DNA from: Burkholderia sp. lig30
GTDB taxonomy: Bacteria; Pseudomonadota; Gammaproteobacteria; Burkholderiales; Burkholderiaceae
Length of the DNA stretch: 64,000 nt
NCBI RefSeq assembly: GCF_000687455.2
Contig: NZ_JGVW01000081.1
Coordinates: 30,284-94,283 of the forward strand
Direction of reading: 5' to 3'
Part shown: positions 54,208-63,119 of the stretch, in pieces
Numbering within the stretch: position 1 is the stretch's first letter
How the letters are laid out: the number at the start of each line of letters is the position of its first letter
Position numbers and translations under genes: made by a program
Notes under the pieces: model-generated
What the model was told of the DNA's origin: nothing
Database searches by the model: none
What the model saw: the letters and a program-made list of their open reading frames with translations, nothing else

Positions 54208-54924
54208 TCAGGCTGCCTGGTTTGCGGCGCGCTCGGCGGCCAGTTCGGCCGCATGCGCGGCTTGCGGCACTTCGACGATGCGCTGCACGAAGATGCCCGG
54301 CGTCACGATGTGTTCCGGATCCAGGCCGCCGAGCGGCACGACTTCCGACACCTGCACGATCGCCACTTTCGCGGCGCTCGCCATGATCGGCCCGAAGTTG
54401 CGCGCGGTCTTGCGATAGACGAGGTTGCCCCAGCGGTCGCCCTTGTACGCCTTCACCAGCGCGAAATCGGCGTGGATCGGGGTCTCGAACACATACGGCT
54501 TGCCGTCGATCACGCGGGTTTCCTTGCCTTCGGCGAGCTTCGTGCCGTAGCCGGTCGGCGTGAAGAAGCCGCCGATCCCGGCGCCCGCCGCGCGGATGCG
54601 CTCGGCCAGGTTGCCTTGCGGCACGAGTTCCAGCTCGATCTCGCCCGCGCGGTACAGCGCGTCGAACACCTGCGAATCGCTCTGGCGCGGGAACGAGCAG
54701 ATGATCTTGCGCACCTGCTTCGCCTTCAGCAGCGCCGCGAGACCGGTCTCGCCATTGCCCGCGTTGTTGTTGACGATCGTGAGGTCGCGCGCGCCCTGCG
54801 CGATCAGCGCGTCGATCAGCTCCGACGGCATGCCGGCCGTGCCGAAGCCGCCGATCATGATCGTCGCGCCATCGTGAACGTCGGCCACCGCCGATTGAAG
54901 CGAATCGAAAATCTTGTTGACCAT
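54208..54924 (-). CDS. pcaI: 3-oxoadipate CoA-transferase subunit A
   Basis: 238 residues. GATIMIGGFGTAGMPSELID is the subunit A glycine-rich loop; IVNNNAGNGETGLAALLKAK and GIGGFFTPTGYGTKLAEGKE follow. It is the first gene of the pcaIJBDCK unit. Upstream open frame to 55071 would swallow the promoter and was rejected. Two inverted PcaR-like motifs lie 100-133 bp upstream. Confidence 0.94.
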   Translation of the reverse strand: MVNKIFDSLQSAVADVHDGATIMIGGFGTAGMPSELIDALIAQGARDLTIVNNNAGNGETGLAALLKAKQVRKIICSFPRQSDSQVFDALYRAGEIELELVPQGNLAERIRAAGAGIGGFFTPTGYGTKLAEGKETRVIDGKPYVFETPIHADFALVKAYKGDRWGNLVYRKTARNFGPIMASAAKVAIVQVSEVVPLGGLDPEHIVTPGIFVQRIVEVPQAAHAAELAAERAANQAA

Positions 54925-55023
54925 GTCTCTTCCTGATACGAACCCGCGGCCCGATGCGCGGCATGTCGATGGGACACGCGCAGCCCGCGTGCCGCGCCGG
55001 ATCTGTGTCGAGCCCCGGCATTT

Positions 55024-55057
55024 GTTCGCTATTCGAACCCAGATTCGATTAGCGAAC
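55024..55057. promoter_or_regulatory. Twin inverted PcaR-like operators upstream of pcaI
   Basis: GTTCGCTATTCGAAC (55024-55038) and the inverse ATTCGATTAGCGAAC (55043-55057) are 19 bp centre to centre. The first resembles the 15-bp site known for the IclR-type activator PcaR (GTTCGATAATCGCAC, from memory, about 12 of 15 matches). The pair would control pcaI and possibly folE on the other side. No pcaR gene is in the window. Confidence 0.65.
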
Positions 55058-55232
55058 GATGCGAGGATCATAGAATCGCGCCAAGCGCGTTGTCAAGGCG
55101 GGATGTCTCGGGGGCGGGGACGGGAGCGGCGCGTCAGGCGCGGGCCGCCGCGGCACGCACACGCGGCAAAAGCGTGAAACAATGCCCCCGAACCGCGCCG
55201 CGATGAGCGGCCGCACTCGATGGAGCGAATAC

Positions 55233-55862
55233 ATGGGCAAGAAATCCTCGCCGCCGGACCACGGCGCATCCCGGCCGAGCCGCAAAGAGGCCGAAGAAGC
55301 CGTGCGCGTGCTGCTGCGCTGGGCGGGTGACAATCCCGAACGCGAAGGGCTCGTCGACACCCCGGCGCGCGTCGTGCGTGCGTATGAAGAGTTCTTCTCG
55401 GGTTACGGGATCGAGCCGCGCGACATCCTCGCGCGCACGTTCAGCGAAGTCGACGGCTACGACGAAATGATCGTGCTGAAGGACATCCGGTTCGAGAGCT
55501 ACTGCGAGCACCACATGGTGCCGATCATCGGGCGCGCGCACGTCGCCTATCTGCCGAACCACCGCGTCGTCGGCATCTCGAAGCTCGCGCGGCTCGTCGA
55601 CGCGTTCGCGAAGCGCCTGCAGATCCAGGAAAAGATGACGGTGCAGATCGCCGACGCGCTGTTCGACGTGCTGCAGCCGAAAGGCGTCGGCGTGATCCTC
55701 GAGGCGGCGCACCAGTGCATCTCGACGCGCGGCATCCACAAGCCTGGCGTCGAGATGGTGACGTCGCGGATGCTCGGCACGTTCCGCACCGATCCGTCGA
55801 CGCGGCGCGAATTCCTGTCGATCGTCGCCAACCCGTCCTCTGTGAACCTGACGAATACGTAA
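55233..55862 (+). CDS. folE: GTP cyclohydrolase I (FolE)
   Basis: 209 residues from the ATG at 55233, chosen because GGAG sits 7 bases upstream; in-frame ATGs at 55182 and 55203 would add 17 or 10 residues. The zinc and catalytic ligands are in [18 protein letters not shown] and [11 protein letters not shown], and [20 protein letters not shown] is the conserved core. It makes 7,8-dihydroneopterin triphosphate from GTP. Its stop is directly followed by the FolM-like reductase gene. Confidence 0.94.
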   Translation: MGKKSSPPDHGASRPSRKEAEEAVRVLLRWAGDNPEREGLVDTPARVVRAYEEFFSGYGIEPRDILARTFSEVDGYDEMIVLKDIRFESYCEHHMVPIIGRAHVAYLPNHRVVGISKLARLVDAFAKRLQIQEKMTVQIADALFDVLQPKGVGVILEAAHQCISTRGIHKPGVEMVTSRMLGTFRTDPSTRREFLSIVANPSSVNLTNT

Positions 55863-56666
55863 ATGCAGTCAACGAAGCAAACGGCCGGCGCGCCGGTGGT
55901 GCTCGTGACCGGTGCGGCCCGCCGCGCCGGACGCGCGTTCGCCGAGCATTTCGCCGCGCACGGCTATCGCACCGCGATTCACTTCGACCGTTCGGCCGAC
56001 GCCGCACACGCGGCGGCCCGCGCGATCGCCGAGCGCGGACCGGACTCGGTCGCGCTGCAGGCCGACCTGTCCGACGCCACGCAGATCGACGCGCTGATCG
56101 AGGCCGTCTATGCGCGCTTCGGCCGCCTCGACGTGCTGGTCAACAACGCGTCGGTGTTCTGGCAGGATCACTTCCCCGGCTTCGACCTGGCCGCGCTCGA
56201 CACCGCATGGGCGGTGAATTGCCGCGCGCCGATCCTGCTCGCGCGCGCGTTCTACGAGCGGGCGCGGGACGCGGGCGCGCAGGGTGTCGTCGTCAATGTG
56301 GTCGACCAGAAGATCAAGGAAAACTTCCACCGCGACCATTTCAGCTACACGGTCGCGAAGGCCGCGCTCGGCAACCTGACGCAGATGCTCGCGATGTCGG
56401 CCGCGCCGGTGCTGCGCGTCAACGCAGTGTTCCCCGGCCTGATGCTGCCGAGCGACGACCAGACCGACGCCGATTTCGAGCACGCGAGCCACGCGTCGAC
56501 GCCGCTCGCGCGCGTGGCCGGCCCGGACGACGTCGCCCAGGCGATCCTGCTGCTGACGGGGCCGGCGTACAACGGCGTGGATTTCGTCGTCGATGCGGGG
56601 CAGAACCTGATCCGCGTCGATCAGGACGTGCTCTACAAGCACCGTTCGCCCGCCGGCAAGCATTGA
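55863..56666 (+). CDS. FolM-like pteridine reductase (SDR)
   Basis: 267 residues. The nucleotide-binding motif reads TGAARRAG, matching the TGxxxRxG signature that separates FolM/pteridine reductases from ordinary SDRs (TGxxxGxG). NNASVFWQDHFPGFD and the catalytic YTVAK follow. The start codon immediately follows the folE stop, so the pair is co-translated. The likely role is reduction of dihydropterins (dihydromonapterin or dihydrobiopterin) to the tetrahydro form, the cofactor of phenylalanine hydroxylase. Confidence 0.88.
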   Translation: MQSTKQTAGAPVVLVTGAARRAGRAFAEHFAAHGYRTAIHFDRSADAAHAAARAIAERGPDSVALQADLSDATQIDALIEAVYARFGRLDVLVNNASVFWQDHFPGFDLAALDTAWAVNCRAPILLARAFYERARDAGAQGVVVNVVDQKIKENFHRDHFSYTVAKAALGNLTQMLAMSAAPVLRVNAVFPGLMLPSDDQTDADFEHASHASTPLARVAGPDDVAQAILLLTGPAYNGVDFVVDAGQNLIRVDQDVLYKHRSPAGKH

Positions 56667-56670
56667 TGTA

Positions 56671-56700
56671 CGGCGTGCGGCGCGCGCGGGCCGCACGCCG
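56671..56700. terminator. Bidirectional terminator between folM-like and cysE genes
   Basis: CGGCGTGCGGC (56671-56681) pairs perfectly with GCCGCACGCCG (56690-56700) around an 8-nt loop, between two convergent genes. Confidence 0.75.
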
Positions 56701-56705
56701 CGCCG

Positions 56706-57626
56706 TCACGGCTTCTCGGATCGATCGCCTTCGCGGATCTTGCCCTGCGCGACGCTGGTGCCGGGCGGCACGCTGTGCGTGAGCCAGACGTTGCCGCCGA
56801 TCACCGAGCCGCGGCCGATCGTCACCCGGCCGAGAATCGTCGCGCCCGCGTAGATCACCACGTCGTCCTCGACGATCGGATGCCGCGCGTTGCCCTTGAC
56901 GAGCGTGCCGTCGCCATCGGACGGGAAACTCTTCGCGCCGAGCGTGACCGCCTGATAGACGCGCACGCGCTCGCCGATGATCGCGGTTTCGCCGATCACG
57001 ACACCGGTGCCGTGGTCGATGAAGAAGCTCGGCCCGATCTGCGCGCCGGGGTGGATGTCGATGCCGGTTGCCGAATGGGCGATTTCATTGATGAAGCGCG
57101 CGAGCAGCGGCACGCCGAGGCGGTTCAGCGCATGCGCGAGACGGTGATGCATCATCGCGAGCACGCCGGGATAGCAGAGCAGGATTTCCGTAATGTGCTG
57201 CGCGGCCGGATCGCCCGCATACGCGGCCTGGATGTCGCTGACCAGCAGCGCGCGAATGGCCGGCAGCTGCTCGCCGAATTCGCGCGCGATGTCGAACGCG
57301 CGCGCTTCGAGCTCGGCGGGCGGCGTATCGACGTATTCGGGCAGGAACGGCAGCGCGCGGCGGATCTGCTCGGACAGGATCCGCAACGTGCTTTCGAGCG
57401 TATGGCCGACGTAGTAGTCGACGCTTTCGTCGGTCAGGTCGGGGGCGCCGTAGTGCGTCGGGAACATCGACGCGCGCAGCCCGGTGACGATCTTGCAGAT
57501 CGCGTCGCGCGACGGCAGCTCGCGAATGCCGCGCGGATGGCGCGTGCGGTGCAGTTCCTCGCGCGATTCGCGCAATCCGGCAACGATCTGTTCAAGGCCC
57601 CAGTTTCGGGCAGACGATTTCGACAT
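56706..57626 (-). CDS. cysE: Serine O-acetyltransferase (EpsC-type)
   Basis: 306 residues. An N-terminal helical domain (about 1-180) precedes a left-handed beta-helix of hexapeptide repeats: GIDIHPGAQIGPSFFIDHGT, GVVIGETAIIGERVRVYQAV and ATILGRVTIGRGSVIGGNVW. It makes O-acetylserine from serine and acetyl-CoA for cysteine synthesis. The length and the N-terminal domain match the longer EpsC form rather than E. coli CysE (273 residues). The ATG at 57624-57626 gives a normal start; upstream sequence is rich in stops of sense. Confidence 0.92.
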   Translation of the reverse strand: MSKSSARNWGLEQIVAGLRESREELHRTRHPRGIRELPSRDAICKIVTGLRASMFPTHYGAPDLTDESVDYYVGHTLESTLRILSEQIRRALPFLPEYVDTPPAELEARAFDIAREFGEQLPAIRALLVSDIQAAYAGDPAAQHITEILLCYPGVLAMMHHRLAHALNRLGVPLLARFINEIAHSATGIDIHPGAQIGPSFFIDHGTGVVIGETAIIGERVRVYQAVTLGAKSFPSDGDGTLVKGNARHPIVEDDVVIYAGATILGRVTIGRGSVIGGNVWLTHSVPPGTSVAQGKIREGDRSEKP

Positions 57627-57731
57627 ATGCAAATGCACGCAGCCGCGCACGCATGCGCGGCCGCGAATAAAAAGTGACGGGTTTCGCAAGATTACCGCGT
57701 TTTCCGGCGGGAAGCCCAGCGATCGCGGGCG

Positions 57732-57751
57732 GCGACGGCGGGCGCCGTCGC
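57732..57751. terminator. Hairpin terminator after the small gene at 57758
   Basis: GCGACGGCG (57732-57740) pairs with CGCCGTCGC (57743-57751), just past the stop of the minus-strand gene. Confidence 0.55.
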
Positions 57752-57757
57752 GCGAGG

Positions 57758-57991
57758 TCAGACCGTGATGCTGCTCGCGTCGATCCAGCGCACCGCCCAG
57801 TCGCGGGCATGCGCGATCGCGGCGCCTTCCTCGTTGAATTGCAGCTCGGAGGGAAAGAAGCGGTTCGCCACCAGTTCGCCGTCGCTCGATCGCGAGATCA
57901 CGACATAGGGCTTGAACGAGCCGTCGCTGGCGCGCGCCGGCGCACAGTTCAGCAGATAACCGCGGTGCGTGAAGGCAGTCGTTGATTGCAT
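57758..57991 (-). CDS. Small conserved hypothetical protein of Burkholderia type
   Basis: 77 residues. MQSTTAFTHRGYLLNCAPAR, SFKPYVVISRSSDGELVANR, FFPSELQFNEEGAAIAHARD and WAVRWIDA. The pattern of a short beta-rich protein ending in HAR-x(4)-W-x-DA resembles a small family that occurs in many copies in Burkholderia, with no known role. The ATG at 57989-57991 is taken; a GTG 12 bases upstream is possible. Confidence 0.75.
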   Translation of the reverse strand: MQSTTAFTHRGYLLNCAPARASDGSFKPYVVISRSSDGELVANRFFPSELQFNEEGAAIAHARDWAVRWIDASSITV

Positions 57992-58257
57992 GAGTCCGCT
58001 CACCTCAAGTCCCTTGCTTTATTGTTCACTACACGTCCGTCAGGGTGCTGCGGCGCCCTGGGCGGGCGAAAGCGGTCTCCCTGCATGTCCCCTTGCACCG
58101 CTTCGTCGGAAAGAATCATACTCTGTGAATAACGCCACTTCCAGGCGAAATAAAATCCGACAAAAGGGCTCGCGTCGAGCGGCTGCGGCGGCCGCCCGCC
58201 TGCCATTTCCCGTCGCGTCCGGAGCGGGTCTTGCTTCGATCCGGAAGGGTTCGCCGC

Positions 58258-58680
58258 ATGGAGATTGCGATGGAATCGTCTGATCAAATGCGCTCGCCGC
58301 ATCCGCGCAGCGCCGAGCTATGCAACGACGACACGCACGACAGCACCGTGGACACCGACGGCAAGAACCACGAGGCAGCGCGTCTCGCCCGGGGGACGGG
58401 AATTTCGCCGGATCAGGTCACGACGAGCAACGCGTCGCTCGTCAATGCGGTGCCCGAGGCGTCGGACGGCCTCGCCGGGTTCGACAGCCGGCCAGGCGGC
58501 AATCATCCGGCGCTGGCATTGCGGGAAGGGTACGAGGTGATCGAAAAGGGATTCGACGCACCGCCGCCCGTTGCCGAAGACACCATCGGGCCCGTGCACC
58601 GGATGCGCGGGCGCGAACACTGGCCGGGGCATGCCCGGCGTCCGGAACGGATCATCGAATTGACGACCGTGCGGCGCTAA
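58258..58680 (+). CDS. Hypothetical polar protein
   Basis: 140 residues, hydrophilic and probably disordered. MESSDQMRSPHPRSAELCND, NHEAARLARGTGISPDQVTT, then GGNHPALALREGYEVIEKGF and REHWPGHARRPERIIELTTV. No domain is recognised. The ATG at 58258 follows GGAAGGG. A downstream hairpin at 58801-58823 probably ends its transcript. Confidence 0.6.
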   Translation: MEIAMESSDQMRSPHPRSAELCNDDTHDSTVDTDGKNHEAARLARGTGISPDQVTTSNASLVNAVPEASDGLAGFDSRPGGNHPALALREGYEVIEKGFDAPPPVAEDTIGPVHRMRGREHWPGHARRPERIIELTTVRR

Positions 58681-58800
58681 CGGCCGCCTCCGGGGCGCAT
58701 GACCCGCAGCGCGGGCCCGCAGCACTGATCGGCGGCGCATGCTCGACGCGCGCGCCGCCCGTTTCAGGCTTGCGGCGCGCGATGACGAACCACGGCCCGA

Positions 58801-58823
58801 GGCCGCACCGAGGCGGTGCGGCC
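58801..58823 (+). terminator. Hairpin terminator upstream of the universal stress gene
   Basis: GGCCGCACC (58801-58809) pairs with GGTGCGGCC (58815-58823) around GAGGC. Confidence 0.6.
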
Positions 58824-58952
58824 CCGGGCTTCCCGCCTGCGTGGCTTTGCCGCGCTGCAAATTCTTCAGCATTCGTTTAATCTGCGTCGCAGCAGCATGC
58901 TGTGCAACTGGCCATCCGGCCGATTCACTTCCCCCCGCACCTCGGAGACACT

Positions 58953-59420
58953 ATGTACAAGCGAATTCTGGTTGCCGTCGACGGCAGCGCCACTTCCCGC
59001 CACGCGTTCGACGCCGCGCTCGCGCTCGCGCAAACGCACGGCGCCGAGCTGCAGCCGTACTACGTCGTCGAAGATGCCGCGATCTATTACACCGTGCCGG
59101 GCTACGATCCGACCGTGCTGCGCGACCAGCTGCTCGAGCAGGGCAAGGAACTGGCGAAGGAATTCAGCCAGCGGATGCAGACCACCGGCGTGAAGGGCGA
59201 GGTGAAGCTCGCCGAGGCAACGTCGCTCACCGACGTCTCGGCGCTGATCCTCGACGGCGCGAAGGCGTTCAACGCCGATCTGCTCGTGCTCGGCACGCAT
59301 GGCCGCCGCGGCGTCCGCCGCCTCGTACTCGGCAGCATTGCCGAACAATGCGTGCGTCACGCGGCGCTACCGGTGCTGCTGATTCCGGCCGCCGCCCACG
59401 CGCCTGGTCAGGAAGGCTGA
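58953..59420 (+). CDS. Universal stress protein (UspA family)
   Basis: 155 residues. It starts MYKRILVAVDGSATSRHAFD and ends with the ATP-binding motif G-2x-G-9x-G-S, seen as GTHGRRGVRRLVLGS. These cytoplasmic dimers bind ATP and support survival in starvation, anaerobiosis or oxidative stress. The ATG at 58953 gives the standard start. It precedes the FNR-type gene by 140 bp; in related bacteria FNR/ANR often controls usp genes, so a link is plausible, although no clear FNR box was found. Confidence 0.92.
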   Translation: MYKRILVAVDGSATSRHAFDAALALAQTHGAELQPYYVVEDAAIYYTVPGYDPTVLRDQLLEQGKELAKEFSQRMQTTGVKGEVKLAEATSLTDVSALILDGAKAFNADLLVLGTHGRRGVRRLVLGSIAEQCVRHAALPVLLIPAAAHAPGQEG

Positions 59421-59560
59421 GCACCGCCCGCAGGACCACGGCGGCGCGATGACCCGCCGCAAGTTTCGCGTGCGACGGATCGCGACGTTTTGTCGCCCGA
59501 CAGCACCAGCTTGCGGTGGGACAATCATCCCGTCGATTCCAATGCCGGAGTAAAAGAATC

Positions 59561-60307
59561 ATGCTAACGCCCGTCGCCGTCCGCCCCACCGTCGCCCCCC
59601 CGATCAGCAACTGGGCGCCCCGACAGGCAGCGCACTGCTCGTCGTGCGCGATGCGGCACCTGTGCATGCCGCAAGGCCTCGCGCCCGAAGCGCTCACCCG
59701 GCTCGAAACGGTCATCTGCGCCGCGCGCGCGGTCAAGCGCGGCGAAGCGCTGTTCCGCGAAGGCGACACGTTCGACAATCTCTATGCGGTGCGCTCCGGC
59801 TCGCTCAAGACGGTCGCCACCCGCCACGACGGCCGCGAGCAAGTGACCGGCCTGCATCTCGCCGGCGAAGCGCTCGGCCTCGACGGCATTTGCGACGACA
59901 CCCACCCGCGCACCGCGATCGCGCTGGAAGACAGTTCGGTCTGCGTGATTCCGTACAGCGCGCTCAAGACGCTCTGCTCGGAAGCCGGCACGATGCAGCT
60001 GCGCATGCACAAGCTGATGAGCGAGCAGATCGTGCGCGAGACGTCGCAGACCATGCTGCTCGGCTCGCTGAATGCCGAGGAGCGCGTGGCGGCGTTCCTG
60101 CTCGACGTTTCGACGCGCTACATGAAGCGCGGCTATTCGCCGAACGAATTCAACCTGCGGATGACGCGCGAGGACATCGGCAGCTACCTCGGCATGACGC
60201 TCGAAACGGTCAGCCGCACGCTGTCGAAGTTCCAGAAGCGCGCGCTGATCGAAATGCAGGGCCGGATGGTCCGCATCGTCGATTTCGACGGCCTGCACCT
60301 CGTCTGA
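59561..60307 (+). CDS. FNR/ANR-type oxygen-sensing regulator
   Basis: 248 residues, CRP/FNR superfamily. Cysteines C26, C29 and C35 in HCSSCAMRHLCMPQ and C111 in GLDGICDD match the four ligands of the oxygen-labile 4Fe-4S cluster. The cyclic-nucleotide-like barrel follows, then the helix-turn-helix TREDIGSYLGMTLETVSRTL with the E-SR recognition residues of FNR. It switches on anaerobic genes when oxygen is low. The ATG at 59561 gives the usual N-terminus. Confidence 0.93.
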   Translation: MLTPVAVRPTVAPPISNWAPRQAAHCSSCAMRHLCMPQGLAPEALTRLETVICAARAVKRGEALFREGDTFDNLYAVRSGSLKTVATRHDGREQVTGLHLAGEALGLDGICDDTHPRTAIALEDSSVCVIPYSALKTLCSEAGTMQLRMHKLMSEQIVRETSQTMLLGSLNAEERVAAFLLDVSTRYMKRGYSPNEFNLRMTREDIGSYLGMTLETVSRTLSKFQKRALIEMQGRMVRIVDFDGLHLV

Positions 60308-60330
60308 CGCGCCGCCCCGGCGCGCGCGTC
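60306..60330. terminator. GC-rich hairpin between the convergent fnr-type and argP genes
   Basis: GACGCGC and GCGCGTC ends with an inner GCGCC/GGCGC stem lie in the 21-bp space between the two convergent stops. Confidence 0.5.
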
Positions 60331-61222
60331 AATCGAGAAACAGCGCGGCGCGCGCCTTGAGCGCCGCGCTGAAATCGTCGAGCCAGCCGATCGACAGGCG
60401 CCAGCTCTGCCAGTACAGCTCGATGTCGACGGTGCGTCCCGCCGACATGTCCACCAGTTCCCCTGCCGCCAATTGGCGCTCGACCATCCGGTCCGGGCAC
60501 ATCCCCCATCCGAGCCCCGTCTCGCACGCGCGCAGATACCCCGCCACGTGCGGAATCCAGTGCTGCGGCGGATCGAGATCCGCGCGCGTCACGCGCCGGA
60601 TGAAACGCGCCTGCAATCCGTCCTTCGCATTGAACATCACGCATGGCGCGCGGCGTAATGCGTCGCGATTGATCCCCGCGCCAAAGTAGCGCGCATAAAA
60701 CCCCGGCGAGCACACCGCGCGGTAGCGGATGCGGCCGAGCCGGGTCGACCGGCACCCCTGGATCGGTTCCGCCTGCGCGGTCACCGCGCCCTGCACGCTG
60801 CCGTCGCGAATCCGCTCCGCCGTGTAGTCCTGGTCGTCGATCACCAGATCGAGCAGCGTCTCGCGTTCCGCGCAGAACGGCCCGACCGCATCGATGAACC
60901 AGGTCGCCACGCTGTCGTCGTTGACGGCGACGCGCAGCGTCGGCCACGCCGCGGCCAGCGCGCCGGGCAGCGCCGGCATCCGGCCGGACAGTTCCGCCTC
61001 GAGCAGCTGCACGCGCTCGGTGTGGCGGCACAGCAGCGCGCCCGAGGTCGTCGCGACGCACGGTTGCCCGCGCTTCACCAGCACGCTGCCGACCCGCTCC
61101 TCGAGCAGCTTCACGCGCTGCGAGACCGCGGACGGCGTGACGTTCAGCTCCTTGGCGGCCCGCTCGAACGAGCCGTGGCGAATGACGGCCGCAAGGGCGT
61201 CGAGCAGCGCATAGTCGAGCAT
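60329..61222 (-). CDS. argP: ArgP/LysG-type LysR regulator
   Basis: 297 residues, LysR fold. MLDYALLDALAAVIRHGSFE with the helix-turn-helix VTPSAVSQRVKLLEERVGSV is typical of ArgP (IciA) and Corynebacterium LysG. ArgP senses basic amino acids and activates the argO/lysE exporter. It is divergent from the exporter gene at 61324; the 101-bp spacer contains ATTAGGTGATTTAGC-like T-N11-A sequence, fitting a LysR site. Confidence 0.92.
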   Translation of the reverse strand: MLDYALLDALAAVIRHGSFERAAKELNVTPSAVSQRVKLLEERVGSVLVKRGQPCVATTSGALLCRHTERVQLLEAELSGRMPALPGALAAAWPTLRVAVNDDSVATWFIDAVGPFCAERETLLDLVIDDQDYTAERIRDGSVQGAVTAQAEPIQGCRSTRLGRIRYRAVCSPGFYARYFGAGINRDALRRAPCVMFNAKDGLQARFIRRVTRADLDPPQHWIPHVAGYLRACETGLGWGMCPDRMVERQLAAGELVDMSAGRTVDIELYWQSWRLSIGWLDDFSAALKARAALFLD

Positions 61223-61323
61223 TAGATTTCCTTAATCTGCATTAGGTGATTTAGCTTCTCTTACTTCCGCGCACCCCGCAGACTAGCGCCACACGGTTCT
61301 TCCGTCCACTTTCGGCTTCCATC

Positions 61324-61944
61324 ATGAACTGGCTCGCTTTCTCACACGGCGCGGCGCTGTGCGCGTCCCTCATCGTCACCATCGGCTCGCAGAACGCATT
61401 CGTGCTGCGACAAGGCATCATGCGTTCGCACGTCGGCAAGATCGTGCTGCTCTGCACGCTGTCCGACATCCTGCTGATCGGCGCGGGCGTCGGCGGCGCA
61501 TCGGCGCTCGTCGAGCGTTATCCGGCCTTCGTGCATGCGGTGCTGTATCTCGGTCTGGCCTATCTCGCGTGGTTCGGCATCAGCGCGTTGCGGCGCGCGT
61601 TCACGCCCGGGCACGCGACGCTCGACGTGCGTGGCGACACCGCCGCGCCGCCACCGCAAAGCGGTCTGGCGGTCGTGATGATGACGCTCGCGTTTACGTG
61701 GCTCAATCCGCACGTCTATCTCGACACGTTCCTGCTGATCGGCACCGCGGGCGCCCGCGAGCCGGAGGGCGCACGATTCGCGTTCGCGGTCGGCGCGATG
61801 GCGGTCAGCGTGGTGTGGTTCATCGGGCTGGGTTATGGCGCGCGCCTGCTGGCGCCGTGGTTTCGCCGGGCGATGGCATGGCGCGTGCTGGACGGTGCGA
61901 TCGGAAGCATGGTGCTGTTGCTCGCGGCCGTGCAGTTCCGGTGA
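61324..61944 (+). CDS. argO: LysE/ArgO-type basic amino-acid exporter
   Basis: 206 residues with about six helices. LAFSHGAALCASLIVTIGSQ NAFVLRQG at the start is the LysE/ArgO signature; MMTLAFTWLNPHVYLDTFLL and LGYGARLLAPWFRRAMAWRV follow. It exports arginine or lysine under amino-acid excess. It is divergent from argP, the classical arrangement. Confidence 0.92.
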   Translation: MNWLAFSHGAALCASLIVTIGSQNAFVLRQGIMRSHVGKIVLLCTLSDILLIGAGVGGASALVERYPAFVHAVLYLGLAYLAWFGISALRRAFTPGHATLDVRGDTAAPPPQSGLAVVMMTLAFTWLNPHVYLDTFLLIGTAGAREPEGARFAFAVGAMAVSVVWFIGLGYGARLLAPWFRRAMAWRVLDGAIGSMVLLLAAVQFR

Positions 61945-62153
61945 TCGTCAGAAGGGGCCGGCCGCATCGGCCTGTCTACGGCAGGGGCAAGAGGCGATAA
62001 AATTCGCGCAACGCGGCGCGACCCGGCGCTTGAAAGGACGCCCGTTCCGTCCGGTCGCCGCGCGCCGCCCAGGTTCGTCCCGGTTCGGCGCGCCATGGGC
62101 GGGCGTGCCCACCGCGGAAACCCCGTTCGCGATGCCTTTCTCTACGGTCTGCA

Positions 62154-63071
62154 ATGGAGTATATCGATAGCTTACGAATCTTCTGCTCGGTCGTCGAAGC
62201 GCGCAGCTTCACGCGCGCGGCAGATGTCCTCGGCCTGTCCGCGCCGGTGGTGTCGCGTGCCATCGCCGGGCTCGAGAAGCGGCTCGGCATCCGCCTGTTC
62301 AATCGCACGACGCGCCAGATCTCGTTGACGGAGGCCGCCGAGCAGTTCTACGACGGCTGCGTGCGCGTGCTTGCCGATCTCGACGCGCTCGAGGAAGGCG
62401 CGTCGATGCTGGCGCGCGAGCCGACAGGCGTGCTGCGCGTGATCGCGCACGCAACGGCGTCGATGAGCCGCCTCACGCCGCTTGTCGCGAGTTTCAAGCG
62501 CAAGCATCCGAAGATCGACATCGACGTGACGCTCGCCGAGCGTCCGGTCGATCTCGTCGCCGAGGGCTATGATGTCGGCCTGCTGCTGCCTTTCATGCTG
62601 ACTTCCGACACCGTCGTCACGCGGCAGGTCGAACACATTCCATTTACGATCGTCGCGTCGCCCGATTACCTGAAACAGCACCCCGCGCCACGCCACCCTT
62701 CCGACCTCGCGTCGCACGTGTTCGTCGCGATATCGCCGTCGATCCGCAAGGCCGAACTGACGTTTCGCGTCGGCCACGAGGATGTAACGGTGCCGTTTCG
62801 CTTCGAGATTGCGTCGAACAACGCCGCATTCAACGTGAGCATGGTGCAACGGGGGTTCGGCATCGGCTGCCTGCCCAGTCTGCTGGTGCAGGACGATCTG
62901 GCGTCCGGACGGCTCGTGCGCGTGCTCGAATCGTTCAAGCTCGTCGGCGCCGCGACCGAGCTGCGTCTCGCCTACAGTTCACGCACCCTGCTTCCGGCGA
63001 AGGTACGGGCATTCATCGACCACACCGTGGCGTTCTTCGAGGCGCTGCCGAACAATTCACCGTCCGCATGA
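62154..63071 (+). CDS. LysR-family transcriptional regulator
   Basis: 305 residues. The winged helix includes FTRAADVLGLSAPVVSRAIA; the effector-binding domain continues from LRVIAHATASMSRLTPLVAS to the C-terminus. It is a CrgA-like LysR protein. Its target is unknown: it points the same way as the outer-membrane efflux gene at 63731, about 660 bp downstream, and a strong terminator separates them. Confidence 0.9.
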   Translation: MEYIDSLRIFCSVVEARSFTRAADVLGLSAPVVSRAIAGLEKRLGIRLFNRTTRQISLTEAAEQFYDGCVRVLADLDALEEGASMLAREPTGVLRVIAHATASMSRLTPLVASFKRKHPKIDIDVTLAERPVDLVAEGYDVGLLLPFMLTSDTVVTRQVEHIPFTIVASPDYLKQHPAPRHPSDLASHVFVAISPSIRKAELTFRVGHEDVTVPFRFEIASNNAAFNVSMVQRGFGIGCLPSLLVQDDLASGRLVRVLESFKLVGAATELRLAYSSRTLLPAKVRAFIDHTVAFFEALPNNSPSA

Positions 63072-63092
63072 CGGCGCCCCCTCCTTTACGTC

Positions 63093-63119
63093 GTCCGGGC
63101 GCGTGTGCCGCGCCCGGAC
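63093..63119 (+). terminator. Strong terminator after LysR gene
   Basis: GTCCGGGCGCG (63093-63103) pairs perfectly with CGCGCCCGGAC (63109-63119) around TGTGC, 21 bp after the stop, followed by a short T-containing stretch. Confidence 0.85.
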
